A stretch of DNA of 64,000 nt from Luteimicrobium album (GCF_030161555.1 NZ_BSUK01000001.1:1488001-1552000); one strand, 5' to 3'; positions 18,600 to 28,013 are shown, counted from the stretch's first letter. The notes: generated by a model from the sequence alone, not told the origin. Made by a program: numbers and translations.

Positions 18600-20102
18600 G
18601 TGCTCGAGCGACCGGACGACCTCTTCGACCGTACGACCGAGTGGGCCGACCTGTCGGACCTCTCGACGAGCGACGCGTCGGGGATGCTTCTCGGCGTCGT
18701 GTCGGGTCGCCGCAGGCACGGCAAGAGCTTCCTCCTGCGCCGCATCGTGTCGGCCGCCGGTGGCCTCTACCACCAGGCGCTCGAGGTCGGCCGCTCCCAG
18801 GCGCTCCAGGCTTTCGCGGACGATGTCGCGCGCGCACGATCGCTCCCCACGGGCACGCTCCGGTTCGACGAGTGGGAGACCGCCTTGCGGTTCGCCCTCG
18901 ATCTGCCGGCGGAGGGGCCGCGCGCGCCACCGGGCCCGGCGCGCCCCGCGGGGTCCTTGTCATCGACGAGCTCCCGTACCTCCTGGGGCACTCCCCGAGA
19001 TCCCCTCGGTCCTGCAGCTCCTCTACGACGAGAGCCACCAGCGACCGGACGCTCGGCGCACCACGGTCGTCCTCTGCGGCTCTGCGCTCTCCGTGATGCT
19101 CGACCTGCTCTCCGGTGCCCAGCCGCTTCGCGGTCGGGCGCGCCTCGAGATGCGTCTCCGGGCGTTCGACTACAGGCTCGCGGCGCGGTACTGGGAGATC
19201 GAGGACCCGGCCGTGGCGTTTCGTGTCGATGCGGTCCTCGGTGGCACGCCCGGGTACAAGGCACTCGTGTCCTCGCCCCCGCCGAGGAAGCTCCGGGGGC
19301 TCCCCGCGTGGGTCGGTGCCGAACTGATGTCCCCCTCGCGTGCACTCTACAGCGAGAAGGACTACCTCCTGCGGGAGGACCCCGGATCACCGACAAGGCG
19401 GTCTACAACTCGATCCTGTCGGCCGTCGCGCGTGGGGCGCACAAGGCGACCGAGATCGGCGGTGTCGTCTCGCGTGACCTCAACCAGCTGCGATACCCGC
19501 TGTCGGTCCTCGAGGGCGCCGGCTTCCTTCGCCGCGTCGAGGACCAGCTCACCGGCCGTCGTCCGCTCTACTTCCTGGCCGACCCGATCGTCCGCTTTGC
19601 CGAGACCGTGGTCGAGCCGTACCGCTACCTTCTCGAGGAAGGGGAGATCAGGGATGCCTGGGAGGTCGCACAGCCGGCCCTGTCGAGCAGGATCCTCGGT
19701 CCCCACTTCGAGCACCTGGCTCGGGTGTGGACGAGCCGGTACTCCGGTGACCGGTGGGGTGAGCGACTCGGCGGCGTCGGGCCCGCGGTCATCTCCGACG
19801 CTCGAAGCCGGTCGCAGCACGAGCTCGACGTCGTCGGGCTCGCACGCGGTCACGACTCGGGCAAGAAGGACGCTCGCATCGTGGTCCTCGGTGAGGCGAA
19901 GTCGACGACGAAGAAGCGAACGTTGTCGGACCTCGCGCGCCTCGAGGCAATCCGTGACGGCCTCGTCACGCGCGGCTACGACGCCCGTGACGCCAACCTG
20001 GCGGTCTTCAGCCGGGAGGGGTTCGACTTCAACCTGACCGAGGCCGCGTCGACGCGCGCCGACGTTCATCTCGTCGACCTGGCTCAGCTCTACGAGCTGT
20101 AG
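18600..20102 (+). CDS. AAA ATPase with C-terminal DUF234/PD-(D/E)XK-like domain, three frameshifts
   Basis: Repaired, this is a protein of about 501 residues of the archaeal-type ATPase/DUF234 family. Walker A is SGRRRHGKSFLL near residue 40 and Walker B is GVLVIDELPYLLG. A winged-helix part (KAVYNSILSAVARGAHKATE) precedes RRPLYFLADPIVRFAETVV. The C terminus has HELDVVGLA...VVLGEAKSTTKK, which fits a PD-(D/E)XK nuclease core. Frame is lost within about 18911-18950 and at the C-runs 18993-18996 and 19380-19383; single added bases repair all. The role is unknown; such genes are often mobile or defence-like. The AT-rich promoter suggests acquisition. Confidence 0.78.
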   Translation: MLERPDDLFDRTTEWADLSDLSTSDASGMLLGVVSGRRRHGKSFLLRRIVSAAGGLYHQALEVGRSQALQAFADDVARARSLPTGTLRFDEWETALRFALDLPAEGPRAPPGPARPAGSLSSTSSRTSWGTPRDPLGPAAPLRREPPATGRSAHHGRPLRLCALRDARPALRCPAASRSGAPRDASPGVRLQARGAVLGDRGPGRGVSCRCGPRWHARVQGTRVLAPAEEAPGAPRVGRCRTDVPLACTLQREGLPPAGGPRITDKAVYNSILSAVARGAHKATEIGGVVSRDLNQLRYPLSVLEGAGFLRRVEDQLTGRRPLYFLADPIVRFAETVVEPYRYLLEEGEIRDAWEVAQPALSSRILGPHFEHLARVWTSRYSGDRWGERLGGVGPAVISDARSRSQHELDVVGLARGHDSGKKDARIVVLGEAKSTTKKRTLSDLARLEAIRDGLVTRGYDARDANLAVFSREGFDFNLTEAASTRADVHLVDLAQLYEL

Positions 20103-20159
20103 AGGCACTTCCACGGACGCCGGGCGACCGGGATCGCGCGCGGGCGGTATTTTGGGACC

Positions 20160-20402
20160 ATGACCGCGCAGCAGACCCCCGCTCCGTCGCACGAGCCGTT
20201 CACCGTCACCCGCACCGAGCGTCGCCCGGGCGCGTGGCTGCGCTTCGTCCCGCTGTTCGTGCTCTTCGTCGTCGGGATGTTCCTCATGGGCGCGGGTGCC
20301 TCGTGGGGCGACGACGGCAACGGGAACGCGTGGGTCTTCAGCCTCGGCCTCGTCGTGGCGTGCTCGCCGTTCTTCGTCGGGATGACGTTCCACAAGCACT
20401 GA
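20160..20402 (+). CDS. Small two-helix membrane protein
   Basis: This 80-residue protein has two hydrophobic segments, FVPLFVLFVVGMFLMGAGA (about 29-47) and WVFSLGLVVACSPFFVGM (about 58-75), joined by an acidic Asp/Asn/Gly loop. The family is not recognised. The ATG at 20160 is preferred because it begins directly before a plausible soluble N terminus. It ends before a strong two-way hairpin terminator. Confidence 0.65.
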   Translation: MTAQQTPAPSHEPFTVTRTERRPGAWLRFVPLFVLFVVGMFLMGAGASWGDDGNGNAWVFSLGLVVACSPFFVGMTFHKH

Positions 20403-20424
20403 CGCACCACCCCACGGACCAGCC

Positions 20425-20457
20425 CCGGGCCGGGAGTGCCTCGCCCTCCCGGCCCGG
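20425..20457. terminator. Bidirectional hairpin terminator
   Basis: A perfect 12-bp stem, CCGGGCCGGGAG (20425-20436) with CTCCCGGCCCGG (20446-20457), lies between the convergent membrane-protein gene and the thioesterase remnant. There is no T-run, as is common for actinobacterial terminators. Confidence 0.7.
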
Positions 20458-20493
20458 CCGGCTTCGTCTGTGCTTGTCCGAAGGCGGGCGCCC

Positions 20494-20691
20494 TCAGCGG
20501 TAGATCATGCAGGTCGTGGTCCCGTGCGCGACGAGCCTCCCGTCGTCGTCGACGACCTTGCCCTCGGCGATCGCGGTGCTGCGGCCGGCGTGGATGATCG
20601 TGCCCGTGCCCGTCAGGGTGCGGCCGTCGACCGGGACGGTACGGATGTAGTTGACCTTGAGCTGGTCCTCGGTGAAGGGGAGCTTCGTCAT
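20494..20691 (-). pseudogene. C-terminal half of a PaaI-type hotdog thioesterase
   Basis: This 65-residue open frame matches the second half of a hotdog-fold PaaI-like thioesterase: QLKVNYIRTVPVDGRTLTG, then GTIIHAGRSTAIAEGKVVDD and RLVAHGTTTCMIYR. Complete family members have about 130-140 residues, and the catalytic half with the HxxG/N-D motif is missing. Upstream in frame is a stop, and the metE terminator hairpin occupies the space where the N terminus would be. It is therefore probably a genuine remnant and not a sequencing error, although a short functional protein cannot be excluded. Confidence 0.6.
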
Positions 20692-20747
20692 GCCGGGACT
20701 CGAGGAGGTCGCGCGGGCGGGTCACGGGCACCTTCGTGCGCGTGCCG

Positions 20748-20786
20748 CGAAGGGCCGGGCCCGCTGCGCGCGTGCCCGGCCCTTCG
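20748..20786 (-). terminator. metE terminator hairpin
   Basis: A perfect 13-bp stem with a 13-nt loop: CGAAGGGCCGGGC (20748-20760) and GCCCGGCCCTTCG (20774-20786). It begins 13 bp after the metE stop. Confidence 0.75.
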
Positions 20787-20798
20787 TCGTCGTGAGCG

Positions 20799-23152
20799 TC
20801 AGAGCGTCGCGCGGACCTCGCGCGCTGCGGCGACCAGGTGCTCGAGCGACGGGTTCACCTCGGCGTAGCCGCGGGTCTTGAGGCCGCAGTCGGGGTTGAC
20901 CCACAGGAGCGTCGGGTCGACGGTCTTGACCGCGAGCTCCAGCAGCTCGACGACCTCGCCGGTGGACGGGACGCGCGGGCTGTGGATGTCGTAGACCCCC
21001 GGCCCGACGCCGCGGCCGAAGCCCTCGTCGCGCAGCTCGGGCAGGATCTCCATGCGCGAGCGGGCCGCCTCGATCGAGGTGACGTCGGCGTCGAGGTGGT
21101 CGATCGCGCCGATGACCTCGCCGAACTCCGAGTAGCACAGGTGCGTGTGGATCTGCGTGTCCGGGCGCACCCCGGCGGTCGCGAGACGGAACGACCCGAC
21201 CGACCAGTTGAGGTAGGTCTCCTGGTCGGCCTTGCGCAGCGGGAGCAGCTCACGCAGCGCGGGCTCGTCGACCTGCACGACGGCGATGCCCGCCGCCTCG
21301 AGGTCGGCGATCTCGTCGCGCAGGGCAAGGCCGAGCTGGTTCGCGGTCTCGGCGAGCGGCACGTCGTCGCGGACGAACGACCACGCCATGATCGTCACCG
21401 GCCCAGTCAGCATGCCCTTGAGGGGCTTCTCGGTCAGCGACTGCGCGTACGTGGTCCAGCGGACCGTCATGGGCTCGGGCCGCGACACGTCGCCCCACAG
21501 GATCGACGGGCGGGTGCAGCGCGACCCGTACGACTGGACCCAGCCGTTCGACGTGACCGCGAAGCCGTCGAGCAGCTCCGCGAAGTACTGGACCATGTCG
21601 TTCCGCTCGGCCTCGCCGTGCACGAGGACGTCGAGGCCCAGCTCCTCCTGGAGCGTCACGACCCGCGCGATCTCGTCGCGCATGGCCTGCTCGTACGCCT
21701 CGGTCGACAGCTCGCCCTTCGCGTGCGCGGCGCGCGCCCTGCGGATGTCGACGGTCTGCGGGAACGACCCGATCGTCGTCGTCGGGAGGGGCGGGAGGGC
21801 GAGGCGCGAGGCCTGCTCGGCCACGCGCGCGTCGTGCTCGCCGCGCTCGAAGTCGTGCCGCGACAGCGCGGCGGTGCGAGCGCGGACGGCGTCCACGCGC
21901 ACCCCGGCGGCGTCGCGGCGGGAGGCCACCGCGTCCGACGACGCTCGGACCTCGTCGGCGACCGCGTCGCGGCCGTCCGTGAGCGCCTTCGCGAGCACGG
22001 CGACCTCGGCGACCTTCTGGTCCGCGAACGCGAGCCACGCGTGCAGGTTCGCGTCGAGGGTCGCGTCGTCCCAGCGCTCGGTCGTCACGTCGTGCGGGAC
22101 GTGCTGGAGCGACGTCGACGTGCCGACGACGACGCCCGCCGCACCGAGCCCCTGCGCCCGCTCGAGCAGGTCGAGCTTGGCGGCGAGGTCGGCGCGCCAG
22201 ATGTTCCGGCCGTCGACGACGCCCGCGACGAGCGTCTTCGACTCCAGCCCGTCCACGGGACCGGTCGGCAGGGCGCCCCGGACGAGGTCGAGCGCGACCG
22301 CCTCGACGTCCGTCGCGGCGACGACGGGGAGGGCCGCGCCCAGGCTGCCGTACGACGCCTGGAGCAGGATCGCCGGCCGCTCGGCCGCATCGAGCTCGGT
22401 CGCGAGCACGCGGTACGCCTCGGTCACCGCGGCGCGGGTGGCCTCGGGTGTGACGTCGCTCGTGTCCGTGAGGTGGTCCGCGACCAGGCCCGACTCGTCG
22501 AGCTGGACCCACGTCGCCCCGGCCTCACGCAGCTCGCGCAGCAGCCCCGCGTACACGGGGAGCAGGTCGCCCAGGCGGGACAGCGGCGAGAACCCGGCGG
22601 GTGCGTCGTCGGATGGCTTGGCGAGCAGGAGGAAGCTCACGGGCCCGACGACGACCGGCCGGGTCTCGTAACCCTCCGCCACGGCCTCGGTCACCTGCGC
22701 GACGAGGCGGGCGGCGTCGAGCGCGAACGTCGTGTCCGGGCCGATCTCGGGGACGAGGTAGTGGTAGTTCGTGTCGAACCACTTGGTCATCTCGAGCGGC
22801 GCGCGCTCACCGGCGTCGCCGGACGTGCCGCGCGCGGCCGCGAAGTACGCGTCGAGCCCGGTGAGCCCGTCGAACCGGCGGGGCAGCGCGCCGACGGTCA
22901 CCGCGGCGTCGAGCACCTGGTCGTAGAACGAGAACGTCTCGGGGATCGCGGCGCCCGTGCGGGCGAGGCCGAGCTCCGCGAGCCGGGCGCGCGTGCGGGA
23001 GCGGAGCGCGGCGGCCTGGGCCTCGAGCTCGCCTGCGTCGATGCGGCCGGCCCAGAAGGACTCGACGGCCTTCTTGAGCTCGCGGTTCGGGCCGATCCGG
23101 GGGTAGCCGAGGATCGTGCCCGGGGAAGGGCGGCAGTGGTCATGTCAGTCAT
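20799..23152 (-). CDS. metE: Cobalamin-independent methionine synthase, one frameshift
   Basis: This enzyme of about 784 residues methylates homocysteine with 5-methyltetrahydrofolate polyglutamate. The zinc/homocysteine site is visible in the C-terminal half: [13 protein letters not shown] supplies His and Cys, and [13 protein letters not shown] supplies the second Cys. [15 protein letters not shown] and TIGSFPQT are also typical. Frame is lost at the G-run 23122-23125 near the start; one extra base gives [20 protein letters not shown], the usual N terminus. The ATG at 23152 overlaps the metF stop (ATGA), which fixes the start and implies coupling. Confidence 0.95.
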
Positions 23153-24138
23153 CCGTCTCTCTCGGTGGATGCGCTGACCCGCGGCCCTCTGGCCAGGTCC
23201 GACGCGTCGGTCGCGCCGCCGCCGAGGTGGACGCCCTCGAGCAGGTCCAGTGCAGCTTCGTGCTTGTTGAACGTGTAGATGTGCAGCCCGGGCGCGCCGG
23301 CGTCGAGGACCGCCCGGGCGACCTCGACGGTGCGCGCGACGCCGATCGCGTGGCGCGCGGCGTCGTCGGGCGCGGCCTCGAGCGCGGGCAGCACGTGCCG
23401 GGGCACGGGGACGCCCGTGAGCTCCTCGACGCGGTGCAGGCGACGGGGCTCCGTCATGGGGAGGAGGCCCGCGAGGATCGGGATCGTGACGCCCGCCGCG
23501 CGGGCGGCGTCGACGAACGCGACGTACGTCTCCGCCTCGTAGAAGAGCTGGGTGATCGCGAAGTCGGCGCCGGCCTGCTGCTTCTCGAGCAGGCGCTGGA
23601 CCTCCTGCTCGGGCGTCGTGCCGGCGGCCGGGTTGCCACCCGGGAACGTCGCGACGGCGATGGTCAGGGGGCGGGCGGCGGAGCGCAGGGCGTTGCCCGG
23701 GTGGGCGGCGCAGCGCTCGGCCTCGACCTCGCGCAGCAGCGCCACCAGGGCGTCCGACGACGTCAGGCCGTCCGGGTCGGGCTGCCAGTCCGGGTGGTTG
23801 ACGGGCGGGTCGCCGCGCAGCGCGAGGAAGGAGCGGACGCCGTCGGACAGGAAGTCGTCGATGATCTCGGCGACGTCGTGCCGGGCGGCACCGACGCAGG
23901 TCAGGTGGGCGATCGGCAGGACCGGCGTCTCGCGCAGGAGACGCGCGACGACCTCCCGGGCCGTGTGTCGGTCGTTGCCCGCCGCGCCGTAGGTGACCGA
24001 GATGAAGTCGGGGCGCGCGGCGACGAGCCGCTCGGCCACGCCCCAGAACTTGGGCGCGGCCGACGGGTTGCGCGGCGGCATGAGCTCGAAGCTCACCGTC
24101 GGGCGGCTGGTCGCCACGGAGGGCAAGGCGACGCTCAT
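23149..24138 (-). CDS. metF: 5,10-methylenetetrahydrofolate reductase
   Basis: This 329-residue flavoprotein reduces methylene-THF to methyl-THF, the cosubstrate of MetE. Typical motifs are VSFELMPPRNPSA at the start, DFISVTYGAAGN near residue 45, SFLALRGDPP near residue 103, and QLFYEAETYVAFVDAARAAG in the middle. The gene lies directly upstream of metE, with a 4-bp overlap, and directly downstream of a SAM riboswitch. The two genes thus form the last two steps of methionine synthesis under SAM control. Confidence 0.95.
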   Translation of the reverse strand: MSVALPSVATSRPTVSFELMPPRNPSAAPKFWGVAERLVAARPDFISVTYGAAGNDRHTAREVVARLLRETPVLPIAHLTCVGAARHDVAEIIDDFLSDGVRSFLALRGDPPVNHPDWQPDPDGLTSSDALVALLREVEAERCAAHPGNALRSAARPLTIAVATFPGGNPAAGTTPEQEVQRLLEKQQAGADFAITQLFYEAETYVAFVDAARAAGVTIPILAGLLPMTEPRRLHRVEELTGVPVPRHVLPALEAAPDDAARHAIGVARTVEVARAVLDAGAPGLHIYTFNKHEAALDLLEGVHLGGGATDASDLARGPRVSASTERDG

Positions 24139-24175
24139 GCGGACGCCTCGAAAACAGTTGCCTCTACGAACACGG

Positions 24176-24282
24176 TCTCTCCATCGGACCTGGCGTTAGC
24201 ACCCTCGTCCCTCGGGAGGCTTCCGTTGGGGGTTGCTGCGGTGTCGACGAGCCAGGACTCTCGACCGCTCTGGATGGTGACG
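24176..24282 (-). ncRNA. SAM riboswitch (S-box family) upstream of metF-metE
   Basis: Read on the minus strand, the leader contains the S-box core: CCAGAGCGGTCGAGAG, then TCCTGGC, then CCGCAGCAACC (GCAACC at plus 24231-24236) and GGGTGCTAACGCC (plus about 24192-24204). The closing stem P1 is formed by CCATC (plus 24277-24273) and GATGG (plus 24185-24181). About 40 nt separate it from the metF ATG, with GAGGCG as ribosome binding site and no T-run. Control is therefore more likely at translation than by termination. SAM binding should turn metFE off. Confidence 0.85.
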
Positions 24283-24340
24283 TCGATGCTACGCGCGGGT
24301 CATCCAGCGGACCAGGGTTCGTCCGGGAGGTGAGACGGCG

Positions 24341-25108
24341 CTACGCGCGCCCCTCGACGAACGCGACCAGGGCGTCCCGGACGAACCGTGCGCCGTCCTC
24401 GCCGCCGTAGGTCGCGGCGAACCGCGGGTCCGCGACGTACGTCTCCGCCAGCCCGACGACGTACGCGTCGGGCGCGTCCCGGCCGTCCGGAGTCCGGGGC
24501 GTCCCTGGGATCGACGCGAGCCACGCCACGCGCTCGCGCGCGAGCTCCTGTGCCTCCGCCGACGTCGGGTCGACGCCACGGCCGGCCGCTTCCCGCCAGG
24601 CCGCGACCCGGGCGGCGCTGCGTTCCTGCCAGGCGGCCCGGTCGTCGTCGGACATCCCACGCCACCACCCGTCGCTCCGCGCGTACGCGTCCCTGCCCCA
24701 CCGCTGCTCGACCTCCTCGCGGTACTGCGTGTGGTCGAAGCCCTCGAACATCTGCTCAGCCACCGGTTCCTCGCCTTCCTCGATCGTGCGGACCGTGCGC
24801 TCGACCGTCTCGATCTGGCGCGCGATCCGCTCCTGCTCGGCGCGCAGCCACGCGGCGTGGGCGCGCAGCGCACGGGCCTCGTCGGGCTGGCTCTCCAGGG
24901 CCTGCGCGATCTGCGGCAGCCCGAGGCCCAGGTCGCGCAGCAGCAGGATGCGTTGCAGGCGGACGAGCGCGTCGGCGTCGTAGTAGCGGTACCCGTTCGA
25001 GCCGATCCGGCTCGGTCGGAGGAGGCCGACGTCGTCGTAGTGGCGCAGGGTGCGGCTCGTCGTGCCGGCGAGGCGCGCGACCTCCTGGATGGACCGGTCC
25101 GTGCTCAT
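24341..25108 (-). CDS. MerR-family regulator with TipAS-like antibiotic-binding domain
   Basis: This 255-residue protein has an N-terminal MerR domain (IQEVARLAGTTSRTLRHYDD, then GLLRPSRIGSNGYRYYD), a coiled-coil dimerisation helix near residues 80-110, and a C-terminal TipAS domain. The latter carries the usual FDHTQYREEVEQRWGRDAY and DGARFVRDALVAFV segments. TipA-type proteins sense thiopeptides or other drugs and activate their own promoter. The ATG at 25108 lies 7 bp after the -10 box, so the mRNA is probably leaderless. Confidence 0.9.
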   Translation of the reverse strand: MSTDRSIQEVARLAGTTSRTLRHYDDVGLLRPSRIGSNGYRYYDADALVRLQRILLLRDLGLGLPQIAQALESQPDEARALRAHAAWLRAEQERIARQIETVERTVRTIEEGEEPVAEQMFEGFDHTQYREEVEQRWGRDAYARSDGWWRGMSDDDRAAWQERSAARVAAWREAAGRGVDPTSAEAQELARERVAWLASIPGTPRTPDGRDAPDAYVVGLAETYVADPRFAATYGGEDGARFVRDALVAFVEGRA

Positions 25109-25146
25109 GGGATCGAGCGTAGAAGTTGACGCCGCGTCAAGGTCAA
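25109..25146 (-). promoter_or_regulatory. MerR-type promoter with 19-bp spacer and central dyad
   Basis: Minus strand: -35 TTGACC (plus 25141-25146), a 19-bp spacer, and -10 TACGCT (plus 25116-25121). The spacer contains the dyad TTGAC-N5-GTCAA (25126-25140). The overlong spacer with a centred palindrome is the hallmark of promoters activated by MerR-family proteins. It drives the TipA-like gene. Confidence 0.75.
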
Positions 25147-25178
25147 GCGGGACGCCGGGTCGCGGCTAGGGTCGAGCG

Positions 25179-25753
25179 GTGAGTGCTGTCGACGCCTTTC
25201 CTGCCACTGCCTTGTCGCGGACCCTGCGTACCTGGCCCGCGCCCGACGGCGACCAGTCCGCCCTTCGCGACGCCTACCGCGCGTTCGTGGCCGGGCAGGG
25301 CGAGGGGCTGCTCGCCGCGACGGCGGACCCGAGCACCTCACGGCCAGCGCGTTCGTCCTCTCGGAGGACCTGACGCGCGTGCTGCTCTGTTACCACCGCA
25401 AGGGGCAGTTCTGGGTCCAGGTCGGCGGCCACGTGGAACCGTCCGACGCGTCGCTGCCCGACGCCGCGCTGCGGGAGGCCCGCGAGGAGTCCGGGCTCAC
25501 CGACGTCCGGCTCGTCACGACCGAGCCCGCCGACCTCAACCGGCACGAGCTCGCCGCGGCGTTCGGGGCGTGCCGTGCCCACTGGGACGTCGGGTACGTG
25601 GCGCTCGCGTCCACGAGCGACCGGGTCGTCGTGAGCGACGAGAGCGAGGACGTCCGGTGGTTCGACGTCGACGCCCTGCCCAACGACGTGCCGGAGAACC
25701 TGCCGTCGCGGGTCGCCTATGCCATCGGGCGGGCGCGCTCCGCGCTCGGCTGA
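25179..25753 (+). CDS. Nudix hydrolase, one frameshift
   Basis: Repaired, this protein has about 191 residues. An N-terminal helical part (LRDAYRAFVAGQGEGLLA) precedes a Nudix domain with GGHVEPSDASLPDAALREAR followed by EESGL; the metal-binding glutamates are present. WFDVDALPNDVPENL near the end is typical of a common actinobacterial Nudix group. The frame breaks at 25328-25330; one extra C gives ADPEHLTASAFVLS. The start is GTG 25179, divergent from the TipA-like gene. The substrate is unknown. Confidence 0.82.
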
Positions 25754-25800
25754 TCGTGCGGGCATGTTCGTGATCGCCCGGGAGGGCGCCGACCGTCACG

Positions 25801-26654
25801 TCATCGGTCGGAGAGCCCGTCCTCGGTCGACACGTCCCAGGCGGCTTCTTCGAGAGGGAGCGCCGCCGGGACACCCGGCGCGAGGACCTGGAGGCGCCCG
25901 GCGAGGCCGGCGTCCTCGAAGGCCGTCCGGACGTCGTCGACGGACTCGGTGAAGTGCGCCCACGAGTCGGCGTGCACCGGCACGACGAGCGCGTCCCCGA
26001 GCAGGCCGGCCGCCTCGGCCGCGTCCGTGCCGCGGAGCGTCACGGTCTGCCCGGGAAGCGGCCGACGTCGGCGGCGCCGGCGTTGAGGATCGCGACGGCG
26101 ATCCCGGGGAACCGCGCGGCGATCTCCCCGACCAGCGCGACCGACGCGTTGTCGCCCGACGCGTAGACCGTGGGCGCGTCGGCGGCCTCGAGCACGAAGC
26201 CCGTGACGGGGCCGCTGAGCGTCGGGGCGTCCGCACCCTCCGGGCCGTGCAGCGCGGGCACGGCCGTGACGACGAGCCCGGGTGCGCCGTCGAGCTCGAT
26301 CGCCTTCCACGGCTCGAGCCCCGTGACGCCCGGGACGCGGTCCGCCGCGGCCGGCGTCGAGAGGACGGGGACGCCGTCGGCGAGGACCCGCTCCACGAGC
26401 GCACGGCCTGAGGCGTCGAGGTTGTCGGGGTGCTGGTCGTGCGAGACGAGCACCAGGTCGACGGGCTCGACGGCGTCCGCCGACAGGGCTGGGCCCGCGA
26501 GCTTGGTGAGGGTGACGGCGCCCTCGTAGCTGCGCGGCTCGTCGAAGGTGGGGTCGACGAGGACGCGGAGGCCGGCGTACTCGAGGAGCACGGTCGGGCC
26601 CCCGACGAGGGTCGCGCGGACGGTGGTGCCGGACGGTGCGGGGACGGTGGTCAT
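25801..26654 (-). CDS. MBL-fold metallo-hydrolase (UlaG-like), one frameshift
   Basis: This protein of about 284 residues fits the UlaG/beta-lactamase-like branch: GPTVLLEYAGLRVLVDPTFD at the start, LVLVSHDQHPDNLD near residue 85 (the HxxxxDN metal motif), TAVPALHGPEG near residue 140, and YASGDNASVALVGEIA as the metal-ligand Asp region. Frame is lost at 26050-26052; one added G gives GRFPGQTVTLRG and a C-terminal VVPVHADSWAHFTES with the last His. The ATG at 26654 precedes the first strand. The substrate is unknown. Confidence 0.84.
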
Positions 26655-26826
26655 GCGCCCAGCGTTGCGCCCGGGACCGCGCGGCGCGAGGGGCTCGAGC
26701 GCCATGAGACGCATGGATCCGGTCACGCGGTCACGCGTGCGACACGTCTCGGCAGTCGTACAGAACCTTTCCGGCCACCTGTACGCCACCGGACCCGTTC
26801 CTCGCGCGTGCGTGCACAATGTTGCG

Positions 26827-27480
26827 ATGACGTATCGGGTACTGCGGCTGGTGCTGTCGCTGGTCGCGTTCGTGTGCCTGCGGCCCAAGGTGACCGGCCG
26901 GAACAACATCCCCCGCACGGGGCCCGTGATCCTCGCGAGCAACCACCTGTCGTTCATCGACTCGATCCTCATCCCGCTCGTCGCCCCGCGGCAGGTCACC
27001 TTCATGGCCAAGGCCGAGTACTTCACCGGACGCGGGATCAAGGGCCGTCTGTCGCGGTGGTTCTTCACGACGATGGGGCACATCCCCGTCCAGCGCGACG
27101 ACCCCCGCGCCGGGATCCGCTCGCTCGAGGACGCGCTCGTCGTCCTGGAACGTGGCGACGTCTTCGGCATCTACCCCGAGGGCACCCGGTCGCGCGACGG
27201 CAAGCTCCACAAGGGGCACACCGGCGTCGCCTGGCTGGCCCTGAGCGGCCACGCGCCCATCGTCCCGGTGGCCCTCGTCAACACGGACAAGGTTCAGTCC
27301 GCCGACAAGAAGATGCTGCACCTGCCGCGCGGGCACCGGGTCGAGATCCACTTCGGGCGGCCCATCGACCCGTCGCACCAGATCACCGCCGCCCAGCGTC
27401 CCGCGCAGGCGCGCCGCGAGCTCACGGACAGCGTGATGACGAGCATCCACGCCATGAGCGGCCAGGACCTGGCGGCCTGA
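26827..27480 (+). CDS. 1-acyl-sn-glycerol-3-phosphate acyltransferase (PlsC-like)
   Basis: This 217-residue membrane-associated acyltransferase has the HX4D motif NHLSFID near residue 39, FMAKAEYF near residue 60, and FGIYPEGTRSRDGKLHKGHT with the EGTR motif near residue 115. It transfers acyl groups to lysophosphatidate in phospholipid synthesis. One N-terminal hydrophobic stretch (VLRLVLSLVAFVCL) anchors it. ATG 26827 gives a normal family start. Its stop overlaps the ATG of the next gene (TGATG arrangement). Confidence 0.9.
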   Translation: MTYRVLRLVLSLVAFVCLRPKVTGRNNIPRTGPVILASNHLSFIDSILIPLVAPRQVTFMAKAEYFTGRGIKGRLSRWFFTTMGHIPVQRDDPRAGIRSLEDALVVLERGDVFGIYPEGTRSRDGKLHKGHTGVAWLALSGHAPIVPVALVNTDKVQSADKKMLHLPRGHRVEIHFGRPIDPSHQITAAQRPAQARRELTDSVMTSIHAMSGQDLAA

Positions 27481-28004
27481 TGATCCTCCGCCTGGGCGAC
27501 CGCGTCCCCGACGTCGCCGACACCGCCTGGGTGGCGGACGGCGCGACCGTGGTCGGCTCCGTGACGCTCGGCGAGCACGTGGGCGTCTTCTACGGCGCCG
27601 TGCTTCGCGGCGACATGCAGCCCATCGCGATCGGGGACCGCTCGAACTTGCAGGACGGCGTCGTCGTGCACACCGACCCCGGGTTCCCCGTGACCGTCGG
27701 GACCGGGGTGTCCGTGGGGCACAACGCCGTCCTCCACGGCTGCACCATCGACGACGACGTCCTCGTCGGCATGGGCGCGACCGTCCTCAACGGGGCCCAC
27801 GTCGGAGCGGGCAGCCTCATCGGCGCGAACGCGCTCGTGCCCGAGGGCGCGCAGATCCCGCCGGGCTCGCTCGTCGTCGGGCTGCCCGCCAAGGTGCGAC
27901 GAGCGATCACCGCCGCCGAGCTGCAGCACATCCGCTCCAACGCCGACGCGTACACCGAGCTCACGCGCCAGCACGCTCACGAGGCGCACCCGCTCGACGC
28001 CTGA
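27480..28004 (+). CDS. Gamma-carbonic-anhydrase-like left-handed beta-helix protein
   Basis: This 174-residue hexapeptide-repeat protein belongs to the gamma-CA/YrdA group: FYGAVLRGDMQPIAIGD, SNLQDGVVVHTDPG, and VSVGHNAVLHGCTI followed by GMGATVLNGAHVG. The zinc-ligand histidines are in VVHTD, VGHNAVLHGC. Family members bind zinc, but only some are active carbonic anhydrases. The gene is coupled to plsC by a 1-bp overlap. It ends before a structured intergenic repeat. Confidence 0.9.
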   Translation: MILRLGDRVPDVADTAWVADGATVVGSVTLGEHVGVFYGAVLRGDMQPIAIGDRSNLQDGVVVHTDPGFPVTVGTGVSVGHNAVLHGCTIDDDVLVGMGATVLNGAHVGAGSLIGANALVPEGAQIPPGSLVVGLPAKVRRAITAAELQHIRSNADAYTELTRQHAHEAHPLDA

Positions 28005-28013
28005 CCCGCCACC

